64,000 nucleotides of DNA from Streptomyces sp. L-9-10 (GTDB taxonomy: Bacteria; Actinomycetota; Actinomycetes; Streptomycetales; Streptomycetaceae): positions 62,001 to 126,000 of the forward strand of contig NZ_PHRF01000050.1 of the NCBI RefSeq assembly GCF_004151105.1, given 5' to 3'. Shown here one piece after another: positions 36,074 through 43,805 of this stretch. Within the stretch, counting starts at the first letter, position 1; every line of letters starts with the position of its first letter. The notes beneath the pieces were generated by a model that did not search any database, was not told the DNA's origin, and was given only the letters and a program-made list of their open reading frames with translations. Both the position numbers and the translations under genes were made by a program.

Positions 36074-37204
36074 ATGCCCACCACCGCCCCGCCCCCGCCC
36101 TTCACCGCCGACGACTACCGCGCCAGGATGGCCCGCGCGGCCGAGTCCGCCGCCGAGGCCGGGCTGGCGGGTGTACTGATCGCGCCGGGCCCGGATCTGA
36201 CGTATCTCACCGGGTACCGGCCGACCGCCGACACCGAGCGGCTCACGATGCTCGTCGTCGCGGCGGGCCAGGACCCGGTGCTCGTGGTGCCCACGCTGGA
36301 GGCGCCTGACGCGGCACGGGCCCCCGGCGCCCCGGCGCTCACCCTGCGCGACTGGACCGACGGCAAGGATCCGTACGGTGTGACGGCCCCGCTGCTCGAC
36401 CCCGCCGGGCGGTTCGGCGTCAGCGACAACGCCTGGGCGATGCATCTGCTCGCGCTGCAACAGGCGCTGCCCGGCACCTCGTACGTGGCGCTCACCGAAG
36501 CGCTGCCGATGCTGCGCGCCGTCAAGGACGCGCGGGAGCTGACCCGGCTCGCGGCGGCGGGCGCGGCGGCCGACGCCGCGTACGGCGAGATCCTGAAGGT
36601 CCGCTTCGCCGGGCGCCGGGAGACGGACGTGGCCGCCGATCTCGCCGCGCTCCTCCTCGAACACGGCCATTCCCAGGTCGACTTCACCGTGGTCGGCTCG
36701 GGCCCGAACGGCGCCGATCCGCACCATGAGGCCGATGACCGCGTCATCGTCCACGGCGACATGGTCGTCCTCGACTTCGGCGGGCTCAAGTACGGCTACG
36801 GCTCCGACACCACCCGTACCGTCCATGTCGGCGAGCCCGGCGCCGAGGAGCGGCGCGTCCACGATCTCGTACGCGAGGCGCAGCAGGCCGGGTTCGAAGC
36901 CGTACGGCCGGGAGCCGCCTGCCAGGACGTCGACCGGGCGGCCCGCGCGGTCATCTCCGCGGCCGGGTACGGCGAGTACTTCATCCACCGCACCGGCCAC
37001 GGCATCGGGGTCACCACCCATGAGCCGCCGTACATGATCGAGGGCGAGGAGCGTCCGATGGTCCCCGGCATGTGCTTCTCGGTCGAGCCCGGTGTCTATC
37101 TGCCGGGGCGCTTCGGGGTGCGGATCGAGGACATCGTCACGGTCACGGAGGACGGCGGCCGGCGCCTCAACAACACCCCTCGTGAGATGGCGATCGTCGA
37201 GTAG
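36074..37204 (+). CDS. M24 metallopeptidase, Xaa-Pro aminopeptidase/dipeptidase type
   Basis: 376 residues. The N-terminal creatinase-like domain includes LAGVLIAPGPDLTYLTGYRP. The C-terminal pita-bread domain shows the metal ligands: DFGGLKYGYGSDTTRT (Asp), HRTGHGIG (His), FSVEPGVYL (Glu) and RIEDIVTVTEDG (Glu). It would cleave X-Pro dipeptides or N-terminal X-Pro bonds. AAGGAG precedes the ATG at 36074. No signal peptide, so cytoplasmic. Confidence 0.94.
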   Translation: MPTTAPPPPFTADDYRARMARAAESAAEAGLAGVLIAPGPDLTYLTGYRPTADTERLTMLVVAAGQDPVLVVPTLEAPDAARAPGAPALTLRDWTDGKDPYGVTAPLLDPAGRFGVSDNAWAMHLLALQQALPGTSYVALTEALPMLRAVKDARELTRLAAAGAAADAAYGEILKVRFAGRRETDVAADLAALLLEHGHSQVDFTVVGSGPNGADPHHEADDRVIVHGDMVVLDFGGLKYGYGSDTTRTVHVGEPGAEERRVHDLVREAQQAGFEAVRPGAACQDVDRAARAVISAAGYGEYFIHRTGHGIGVTTHEPPYMIEGEERPMVPGMCFSVEPGVYLPGRFGVRIEDIVTVTEDGGRRLNNTPREMAIVE

Positions 37205-37235
37205 GCGCCGCTCGGCCGCAGCGTCCGGGTCCGCG

Positions 37236-39092
37236 TCAGCCGCCCGCCAGGACCACGCACGACTCCGGCGGCAGTCGCAGTACGCCGTTCGCGCCCGGCG
37301 GTTCGGTCGGCTGCCAGGACGCCAGGACCCGGCCCGCGTCGCCGAGCAGCGGGATCTCCGCGGGTTCGCCGGAGAGATTGACCGCGACCCGCAGGTCCCC
37401 TCTCCGGTACGCCAGCCAGCGCGCCTCCTCGTCGTACGCCACCCGGACCGCCGCCAGATCCGGATCGGAGAGGTCCGGGTGGGTGCGCCGAAGGGCGATC
37501 AGCTCGCGGTACCAGGCCAGCAGGCGCGCGTGCGGCTCCTTCCCGGCCTCGGAGCGGTCCAGACAGGAGCGTTCCCGCGTCGCCGGGTCCTGTGGGTCGG
37601 GGATGTCCTCCGCCGCCCACCCGTGCGCGGCGAACTCCCGGCGCCTGCCGGTCCGTACGGCCTCCGCGAGCACCGGGTCGGGATGGTCGGTGAAGAACTG
37701 CCAAGGGGTGGTCGCGCCCCACTCCTCGCCCATGAAGAGCATCGGGGTGTGCGGCCCCGTCAGGACGAGCGTGGCGGCGCAGGCGAGCAGTCCGGGGGAG
37801 AGGGTGGCGGAGAGCCGGTCGCCGAGCGCGCGGTTGCCGATCTGGTCATGGGTCTGGGCGTAGCCGAGGAAACGGTGCGCGGGCGTTCGCGCGCGGTCGA
37901 CGGGGCGGCCGTGCGTCCGGGCCCGGAAGCTCGAATACGTACCGTCGTGGAAGAAGACGCGGGTGAGCGTCTTGGCCAGCGCGGCGAGCGGCTCGCGCGC
38001 GAAGTCGGCGTAGTAGCCCTGGGATTCACCGGTGAGCGCCGCGTGCAGCGCGTGATGGAAGTCGTCGTTCCACTGGGCGTGCAGCCCGAGGCCCCCCGCC
38101 GCGCGCGGGGTGGTGGTGCGCGGGTCGCCGAGGTCGGACTCCGCGATCAGGAAGAGCGGCCGCCCCAGCTCCGCGGAGAGCGCGTCGACGGCCGTCGACA
38201 GCTCTTCGAGGAAGGTCATCGCGCGCTGGTCGGCGAGGGCGTGTACGGCGTCGAGCCGCAGCCCGTCGAGCCGGAAGTCCCGCAGCCAGGCCAGGGCGCT
38301 GCCCAGCAGATACGCGCGCACCTCGTCCGAGCCCGGGGCGTCCAGATTGACGGCGGCCCCCCACGGGGTGTGGTGGGTGTCGGTGAAGTACGGGCCGAAG
38401 CGCGGCAGATGGTTGCCGGAGGGGCCGAGATGGTTGTGCACCACGTCGAGCACCACGCCCAGACCCAGAGCGTGCGCGGTGTCCACGAAGCGCTTGAGCC
38501 CCGCGGGCCCGCCGTACGGCTCGTGCACCGCCCACAGCGAGACGCCCTCGTACCCCCACCCGTGGGTCCCGGGGAACGGGCACACCGGCATCAGCTCGAC
38601 ATGGGTGATCCCCAGTTCGGCCAGGGGAGCGAGCCGTTCGGCCGCCGCGTCGAAGGTGCCCTCGCGGGTGAACGTGCCGATGTGCAGCTCGTACAGGACC
38701 GCGCCGGGCAGATCGCGGCCCTGCCACGGCGTGTGCCAGGCGTACGCCGACTGGTCGACGACGGCGCTCAGGCCGTCGGGGCCGTCCGGCTGGCGGCGGG
38801 AGCGCGGATCGGGCAGTACGGGCCCGCCGTCGAGCGCGAAGCCGTACCGCGTACCGTCGGCGGCGGGCGCCTCGGCGGTCCACCAGTCCGCCCGCTCCGA
38901 ATCGCGCTCCATGGGCAGTCCGGTGCCCGCGTCGCCCGCGCCGTTTCCGCTGCTCCGGCCGCTCTCGCCGGTTGTGCCGGTCCGGTCGTCCGTGTCGTGT
39001 CCCGCGTTCCGGTTGTCCCCGTTGCCGCCGGCGTCCGCCAGCCGGAGCACGATCCCGTCCTGCGCCTGCGGCGCCCACACCTCGAACCGCAC
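37236..39092 (-). CDS. treZ: Malto-oligosyltrehalose trehalohydrolase
   Basis: 618-residue GH13 enzyme releasing trehalose from maltooligosyltrehalose, the second step of the TreY-TreZ route. Residues include FEVWAPQ (N-terminal domain), ELHIGTFTREGTFDAA, LGVVLDVVHNHLGPSGNH, GLRLDAVHA with the nucleophile Asp, and LIAESDLGDP with the acid Glu. GTG at 39092 is chosen because AGGGGGAA lies upstream; an ATG at 39155 has no ribosome site. A Gly/Asn/Asp/Thr-rich insertion near the N-terminus (residues ~20-60) is unusual for the family. Confidence 0.92.
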   Translation of the reverse strand: MRFEVWAPQAQDGIVLRLADAGGNGDNRNAGHDTDDRTGTTGESGRSSGNGAGDAGTGLPMERDSERADWWTAEAPAADGTRYGFALDGGPVLPDPRSRRQPDGPDGLSAVVDQSAYAWHTPWQGRDLPGAVLYELHIGTFTREGTFDAAAERLAPLAELGITHVELMPVCPFPGTHGWGYEGVSLWAVHEPYGGPAGLKRFVDTAHALGLGVVLDVVHNHLGPSGNHLPRFGPYFTDTHHTPWGAAVNLDAPGSDEVRAYLLGSALAWLRDFRLDGLRLDAVHALADQRAMTFLEELSTAVDALSAELGRPLFLIAESDLGDPRTTTPRAAGGLGLHAQWNDDFHHALHAALTGESQGYYADFAREPLAALAKTLTRVFFHDGTYSSFRARTHGRPVDRARTPAHRFLGYAQTHDQIGNRALGDRLSATLSPGLLACAATLVLTGPHTPMLFMGEEWGATTPWQFFTDHPDPVLAEAVRTGRRREFAAHGWAAEDIPDPQDPATRERSCLDRSEAGKEPHARLLAWYRELIALRRTHPDLSDPDLAAVRVAYDEEARWLAYRRGDLRVAVNLSGEPAEIPLLGDAGRVLASWQPTEPPGANGVLRLPPESCVVLAGG

Positions 39093-39287
39093 GGGTGGTT
39101 CCCCCTCGTCGTCGGCACTGTCCACTCGTCTCCGCCACACGGTGACAAATTCCATCGTGACAAGCGAGACGGCGCGAGGCGCGGCGACGGCGGCGAAAGG
39201 GGCGGGGGCGTCCGGCGGCGAGGCCGGAGCGGCGGGAACCCCTGACCGTCTGGACACCTCAGGTGCGTCGGAAGGACAATCACGTCT

Positions 39288-39836
39288 GTGACGTCCTCCT
39301 TCGAGTTCCACACGTATCCCGCGCGGCTCTCCGACGCCGAGCGCGACCGTGTCCTCGCGGTACTCCGGGAAGGCGCCGCGCAGGGCAAGCTGTCGCACGA
39401 CACCTTCATGCGCCGGATGGATCTGGCGCTGGCGGCGCGCAGGGCCGATGAGCTGAAGCTGCTCACCGCGGATCTGGAATCCGAAGGCCCGTGGTCCCGG
39501 CGGGTGTTCGGCACGGTGAGCCGGGTGTCCGCGTTCTCGCAGCGGCTGCGCAGGGCCTGGCAGGCGGAGCGGCTGCCGAAGCTGCTGCTGCCCCATCCCG
39601 GCGCGTATCCGCTGCGGATAGGCCGCGATCCGGCCAACGGGCTGCGGCTCAGCCATGACACGGTCTCGCGGCTGCACGCCGAACTGAGCATGCAGGGCGG
39701 GCGGTGGATCCTGCGCGATCTCGGCTCGACGAACGGCACGACGGTCAACGGCCGGCGGGTGACCACGACGGCCGAGGTGCGGGACGGCGATCTGGTGAGC
39801 TTCGGGACGATGGGCTTCCGGCTCGCCTCGCACTGA
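39288..39836 (+). CDS. DUF1707-FHA domain protein
   Basis: 182 residues. The N-terminal DUF1707 module (ARLSDAERDRVLAVLREGAAQGKLSHDTFMRRMDLALAARRADELKLLTADL) precedes an FHA domain (YPLRIGRDPANGLRLSHDTVSRLHAELSMQGGRWILRDLGSTNGTTVNGRRV). FHA modules bind phosphothreonine, so a Ser/Thr kinase signalling role is likely. GTG start at 39288. Confidence 0.92.
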   Translation: MTSSFEFHTYPARLSDAERDRVLAVLREGAAQGKLSHDTFMRRMDLALAARRADELKLLTADLESEGPWSRRVFGTVSRVSAFSQRLRRAWQAERLPKLLLPHPGAYPLRIGRDPANGLRLSHDTVSRLHAELSMQGGRWILRDLGSTNGTTVNGRRVTTTAEVRDGDLVSFGTMGFRLASH

Positions 39837-39857
39837 CGGGCAAGCGGAGACGGCGGG

Positions 39858-39903
39858 GCCCGGCCCGCCGTTCCGGGTGGGGTGGGGGAACGGCGGGCCG
39901 GGC
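39858..39903. terminator. Bidirectional terminator between FHA and LPMO genes
   Basis: GCCCGGCCCGCCGTTCC (39858-39874) pairs perfectly with GGAACGGCGGGCCGGGC (39887-39903), a 17-bp stem with a 12-nt loop. Confidence 0.85.
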
Positions 39904-39979
39904 GGTTCGCGGGCTCGGCGCACGCGACCGTGTGCTCAGCGCACGCGACCGCGCGGGTCAGTGCACGCGCACGCGCGGG

Positions 39980-41059
39980 TCAGTGCACGGAACAGGGTGA
40001 TGCCGAAGTGATGTCCGGCGGGCCTCCCGTGGCCACGTAACTGAAGGTGGTGGAGGCACCGGCCGCCAACGAGCCGTTCCAGTCGGCGTTATGGACCATC
40101 ACCTCCTGTCCGCCGTAGGTGGCGTTGCCGTTCCAGAGGCTGTCGACCCGCTGGCCGCCCGGCAGGGTGAACTCCACCATCCAGCCGAGGATCGGGTGGC
40201 CGCCGGTGTTCTTCACCGTGACCTCCGCCTGGTAGCCGCCCGACCAGGTGCCGGTGGCCGTGCGGGTGGCGGTGCAGGTCGCCGTGGGGTCGGTCGGGTC
40301 GGTCGGGTCGGTCGGGTTTCCGGGGTCGCCGACTCCGGTCACCTCGCCCTTGCCGCCGTCGAAGACCACGTCGGAGCAGCTGTAGAAGGTCTCCTTGCTG
40401 TCCGACCGCTCCCACACCATGTAGATGATGTGCCGGCCGGACTTCCCGCCGGGCAGGTTGCCGGTCCACTTGTAGGCGCCCTCCACCGTCCCGACGGGCC
40501 CGGTGACCTGCGGGTGGTCGACGGTCAGGAAGGGCTGTGACTCCAGGTCGGCCCAGGTGAAGGTCTTGGTGGGGTCGAACCCGTCCTTGGTGACATAGAC
40601 ACGGAACCAACCGGGGTGCGCCGCCCAGGCGTTGTACGAGAAGTCGAGCGACGCGCCCGAGGTCAGATGGGTCAGCGGCCAGTCGTTCCTGGCCAGGTCG
40701 AAGCCGGTGAACGTGGTGTTGCCGCCGCTGCACAACTGTCCGTCGGGGATGAAGCCCTGGGTCCGGCCCGCGCCGTCGGAGCGCAGCACGGAGAACCAGT
40801 TGTAGAGCGGGGTCGTGCCGCCCGCGGCGACGGCCGCCTTGCAGGCCGGGTTGATCGGTTTGATCTCACCGGTGCTGCTCAGGCCGTCCTTCCAGCACAT
40901 GAACGTACGGCTGGCCGGCTGCATGGGGGTGCCGTGGGCGGACGAGGTCCCGCTGGTGCCGACGACCAGCAGCAGGGCGGGGAGTACGGCGAGCAGGGCG
41001 AGGAGGACGGCTCTCCGGGGATGCGACAGCCACCGCGGCCGTCGTGGGGGGTGCTTCAT
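39980..41059 (-). CDS. AA10 lytic polysaccharide monooxygenase with CBM2
   Basis: 359 residues. A signal peptide ends at SSA, leaving His42 as mature residue 1 (HGTPMQPASR), which with the His in AAHPGW forms the copper histidine brace. The catalytic domain is AA10; a Pro/Thr/Asp linker with repeated TDP precedes a C-terminal CBM2 (CTATRTATGTWSGGYQAEVTVKNTG...), which binds cellulose or chitin. It acts outside the cell, oxidatively cleaving crystalline polysaccharide. A CebR-like operator lies 44-57 nt before the ATG, suggesting cello-oligosaccharide induction. Perhaps cellulose-active; chitin cannot be excluded. Confidence 0.94.
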   Translation of the reverse strand: MKHPPRRPRWLSHPRRAVLLALLAVLPALLLVVGTSGTSSAHGTPMQPASRTFMCWKDGLSSTGEIKPINPACKAAVAAGGTTPLYNWFSVLRSDGAGRTQGFIPDGQLCSGGNTTFTGFDLARNDWPLTHLTSGASLDFSYNAWAAHPGWFRVYVTKDGFDPTKTFTWADLESQPFLTVDHPQVTGPVGTVEGAYKWTGNLPGGKSGRHIIYMVWERSDSKETFYSCSDVVFDGGKGEVTGVGDPGNPTDPTDPTDPTATCTATRTATGTWSGGYQAEVTVKNTGGHPILGWMVEFTLPGGQRVDSLWNGNATYGGQEVMVHNADWNGSLAAGASTTFSYVATGGPPDITSASPCSVH

Positions 41060-41102
41060 CACGCGAGTCCCTTCGTCGTGATCATGACAAGTGGATGATG
41101 AA

Positions 41103-41116
41103 TGGGAGCGCTCCCA
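41103..41116. promoter_or_regulatory. CebR-type operator upstream of the LPMO gene
   Basis: TGGGAGCGCTCCCA is a perfect 14-bp palindrome identical to the CebR box known from streptomycete cellulose regulons, where cello-oligosaccharides relieve repression. It lies 44 nt upstream of the LPMO start. Confidence 0.85.
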
Positions 41117-41264
41117 TTTCGGAACGTAGCGCGGCCCGCCCACTCTGTAAACGCTTCGTGTGCGAAAGGCTTCGGGTGAGGAACGTCCGGCCCGCCGACC
41201 GATGGCCGGCCGGTCCGTCCCCCGGTCGTCGGCCGGCCCCGTCAGGCGCTCGTCGGCCGGCCCG

Positions 41265-43619
41265 TCAGTCGCTCGTCAGCAGCGCCACCGGGAACTGGTC
41301 GAGCAGCTCCGCGAGCCGGGGCGCGCCCGACACCTCACGCCCCGTCAGCACATCGCGCCAGCGGCCGGGCGGCAGTGCCAGTTCGGTCGAGCGCCACCCT
41401 CCCGAGCGCTCCAGTCCGTACGGCAGCCGGGTGGTCACGGTGATCACGCGCCCCGACCTGACGAAGGCCAGACAGTGCGACGAGGCGGGACCGGCCGCCG
41501 GCAGCGGGGCGTACGTCCCCGACTCGCCGAACAGCTCGGGCCGTTCAGCGCGCAGCCGGAGCGCCGCCGTCGTGATCACCGTCTTGTCGTCCGGCGGCCC
41601 GGTCCTGAACGGGCGCCTGTTGTCCGGGTCCACCAGCGCGAAGTACGCGCGCTCCGTGCCCTGGTAGAGGTCGGGCACCCCCGGCATGGTCAGCTGTACC
41701 AGTGCCGCGCCCAGCGCACTGGCCCGCGAATACGGCGCCAGCGCGCGGCTGAGCGCCGCGACCGCACGCCGCGCGGTACCGGCGGGACCGGCCTCCACGA
41801 ACGCGGCCACCGCCTGCTCGTACAGCGGCTCCGCCTCCGTCCAGCTGGTGTGCAGCCCGGCTTCCCGTACGGACTTCAGCAGCGCGGGCACCATCCGCGA
41901 GCCCTCCGGGAGAATGCCGTCGGCCGCCGGGGTGAAGCCCACCGCCGTCTGCCAGGCCTGCCAGGCCACCTGAGGATCCGGCGCCGGCGCGGGCACAGCC
42001 CCCGCCACCTGCTCCAGCAGCTCGTACCAGCGCTCGGGGCACTCGGACAGGACGGCGATCCCGGCCCGGACGTCCGCGCTGCGCTTGGTGTCGTGTGTGG
42101 TCAGTACGGTGCCGGTGGCCGGCCAGTCGCGCGCCAGCCGGGCGCAGTACGCGTGGAACCGCTCCGGGGTCACCGCGGGACGGCCGGGATCGCCGCCCAC
42201 CTCGTTCGCGGAGAGCAACGGCACATAGCGGTAGAACGCCGTGTCCTCCACCGACTTGGCGCGCAGCGCGGACGCGGTCTGGGCGAAGCGCGCGCAGAAG
42301 GCCGTATGGTCCGGGCCGGTGCCGAGCCTGCCGAGCGCCAGCTCCCGCACCACGTCCACGGCCGTCGCCTCGCGCTCCACCGGGAACACGGTCTTCGCCT
42401 GCCGCGCCGCCTCCGCCGAGACCGCCGCCTCGGCCGCCTCGGGGCAGGGGCCGCCCGCCGTCGTATAGGGGCGGTAGACGGGGACCCGTACCAGCAGCTC
42501 CCGGATCGCGGTGCGCAGCGCCCAGGGCGCGTGGTCGCGCAGGGCGGGGTCGGCGGCGCAGACGCGCTGCGCCGTACGGACCAGAGTGGAGATCTCGGCG
42601 GCCAGTTCATGGAAGACGACCTTGTACGCGGCCCGGCGCACCGTCCCCTCCCAGTAGCCGCCGCGGTCCCCGACGGGCGCGGCGACCTCGCGGTAGCGCG
42701 TCTCCAGCGCCTCGGCGCCCACCGGGTCCGTGAACACCCCGTCGATATGGCGCAGCGCGTCATAGCCGGTGGTGCCGGCGACCGGCCAGCCGGCCGGAAG
42801 CACCTCGTCGTCGGCGAGGATCTTCTCCACGACCGTCCAGCACTGCCCGGCCGTCGCCTCGTGGAGCCGGCGCAGATACTCCTCCGGGTCGGCGAGTCCG
42901 TCCGGGTGGTCGACGCGCAGCCCCTGGACGACTCCGTCCCGTACCAGCTCGATGATCTTGGCGTGGGTGGCGGCGAACACCTCCGGGTCCTCCACCCGGA
43001 CCCCGATCAGCTCGGAGATGGTGAAGAACCGGCGGTAGTTCAGCTCGGTACGGGCCAGCCGCCACCAGGCGAGCCGGTAGTGCTGGGCGTCGAGCAGCTC
43101 GGGCAGCCCCAGGTGCTCGGTGCCGGGCGCGAGCGGGAAGCGCTGGTCGCCGTGGTGCAGCACCCCGTCCTCGACGCTCAGTCCGCCCGAGTCCAGTTCC
43201 TCCCCGATCGGCCCGGCCAGCACCGGCAGCAGCAGCTTGCCGTCGCCCGCCGCCCAGTCGATGTCGAACCAGCGGGCGTACGGCGAGTCGCGGCCCTCGC
43301 GCAGCACCTCCCAGAGCGCCTTGTTGTGCCGGGGCGCGGCGGCCATGTGGTTGGGCACGATGTCGAGGATGATCCCGAGGCCGTACTCACGGGCCCGGTC
43401 GGACAGCCGCCGCAGCCCTTCCTCGCCGCCCAGCTCGGCCCGTACGGCGGAGTGGTCGACCACGTCATAGCCGTGCGTCGAGCCCGGTACGGCCTCCAGG
43501 ACGGGCGACAGATGCAGATGAGAGACCCCGAGCGCGGCGAGATAGGGGACGGCCCTGGCGGCGGACGTGAACGGGAAGTCCGGCTGGAGCTGGAGCCGAT
43601 AGGTCGCGGTGGGAGTCAT
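41265..43619 (-). CDS. treY: Maltooligosyltrehalose synthase
   Basis: 784 residues, the expected size for TreY, which isomerises the reducing-end glucose of an alpha-glucan to a trehalose unit. Starts TPTATYRLQLQPDFPFTSAARAVPYLAALGVSHLHLSP; conserved GH13 parts include LGIILDIVPNHMAA, GLRVDHPDGL and the VVEKIL acid region. ATG at 43619, with a weak ribosome site. treZ lies on the same strand, two genes downstream, so the pair is split by an FHA and an LPMO gene. Confidence 0.95.
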   Translation of the reverse strand: MTPTATYRLQLQPDFPFTSAARAVPYLAALGVSHLHLSPVLEAVPGSTHGYDVVDHSAVRAELGGEEGLRRLSDRAREYGLGIILDIVPNHMAAAPRHNKALWEVLREGRDSPYARWFDIDWAAGDGKLLLPVLAGPIGEELDSGGLSVEDGVLHHGDQRFPLAPGTEHLGLPELLDAQHYRLAWWRLARTELNYRRFFTISELIGVRVEDPEVFAATHAKIIELVRDGVVQGLRVDHPDGLADPEEYLRRLHEATAGQCWTVVEKILADDEVLPAGWPVAGTTGYDALRHIDGVFTDPVGAEALETRYREVAAPVGDRGGYWEGTVRRAAYKVVFHELAAEISTLVRTAQRVCAADPALRDHAPWALRTAIRELLVRVPVYRPYTTAGGPCPEAAEAAVSAEAARQAKTVFPVEREATAVDVVRELALGRLGTGPDHTAFCARFAQTASALRAKSVEDTAFYRYVPLLSANEVGGDPGRPAVTPERFHAYCARLARDWPATGTVLTTHDTKRSADVRAGIAVLSECPERWYELLEQVAGAVPAPAPDPQVAWQAWQTAVGFTPAADGILPEGSRMVPALLKSVREAGLHTSWTEAEPLYEQAVAAFVEAGPAGTARRAVAALSRALAPYSRASALGAALVQLTMPGVPDLYQGTERAYFALVDPDNRRPFRTGPPDDKTVITTAALRLRAERPELFGESGTYAPLPAAGPASSHCLAFVRSGRVITVTTRLPYGLERSGGWRSTELALPPGRWRDVLTGREVSGAPRLAELLDQFPVALLTSD

Positions 43620-43709
43620 ACGATCGTACGTACCCCGCTTCGCGCTATCTGTGTCATGCGGGAACCGTACGGGATCCCCGCCCGGGGGTCCGACCCGGGG
43701 AACACGGAA

Positions 43710-43753
43710 GGGGCGGCGCGGCAACCGGGCTTCCGGGCCCTGCGCGCCGCCCC
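43710..43753 (-). terminator. Terminator downstream of glgX
   Basis: GGGGCGGCGCG (43710-43720) pairs with CGCGCCGCCCC (43743-43753). It lies about 50 nt after the glgX stop, with the element end (43783-43805) in between. Confidence 0.65.
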
Positions 43754-43782
43754 TCCGTACGGACCGGGCGGGACGTGGAAGA

Positions 43783-43805
43783 CGGGACTTTCGCAACACG
43801 CCCTA
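43783..43805. repeat. Solo end of a second MITE-like family
   Basis: GGGACTTTCGCAACACGCCCTAG ends at 43806 region; its GGGACTTT resembles the 177-bp element's inner end and its TTCGCAACACGCCC matches the terminal repeat of the 76-bp hairpin at 21935-22010. Its CTA forms the TAG stop of glgX (43803-43805). Confidence 0.55.
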
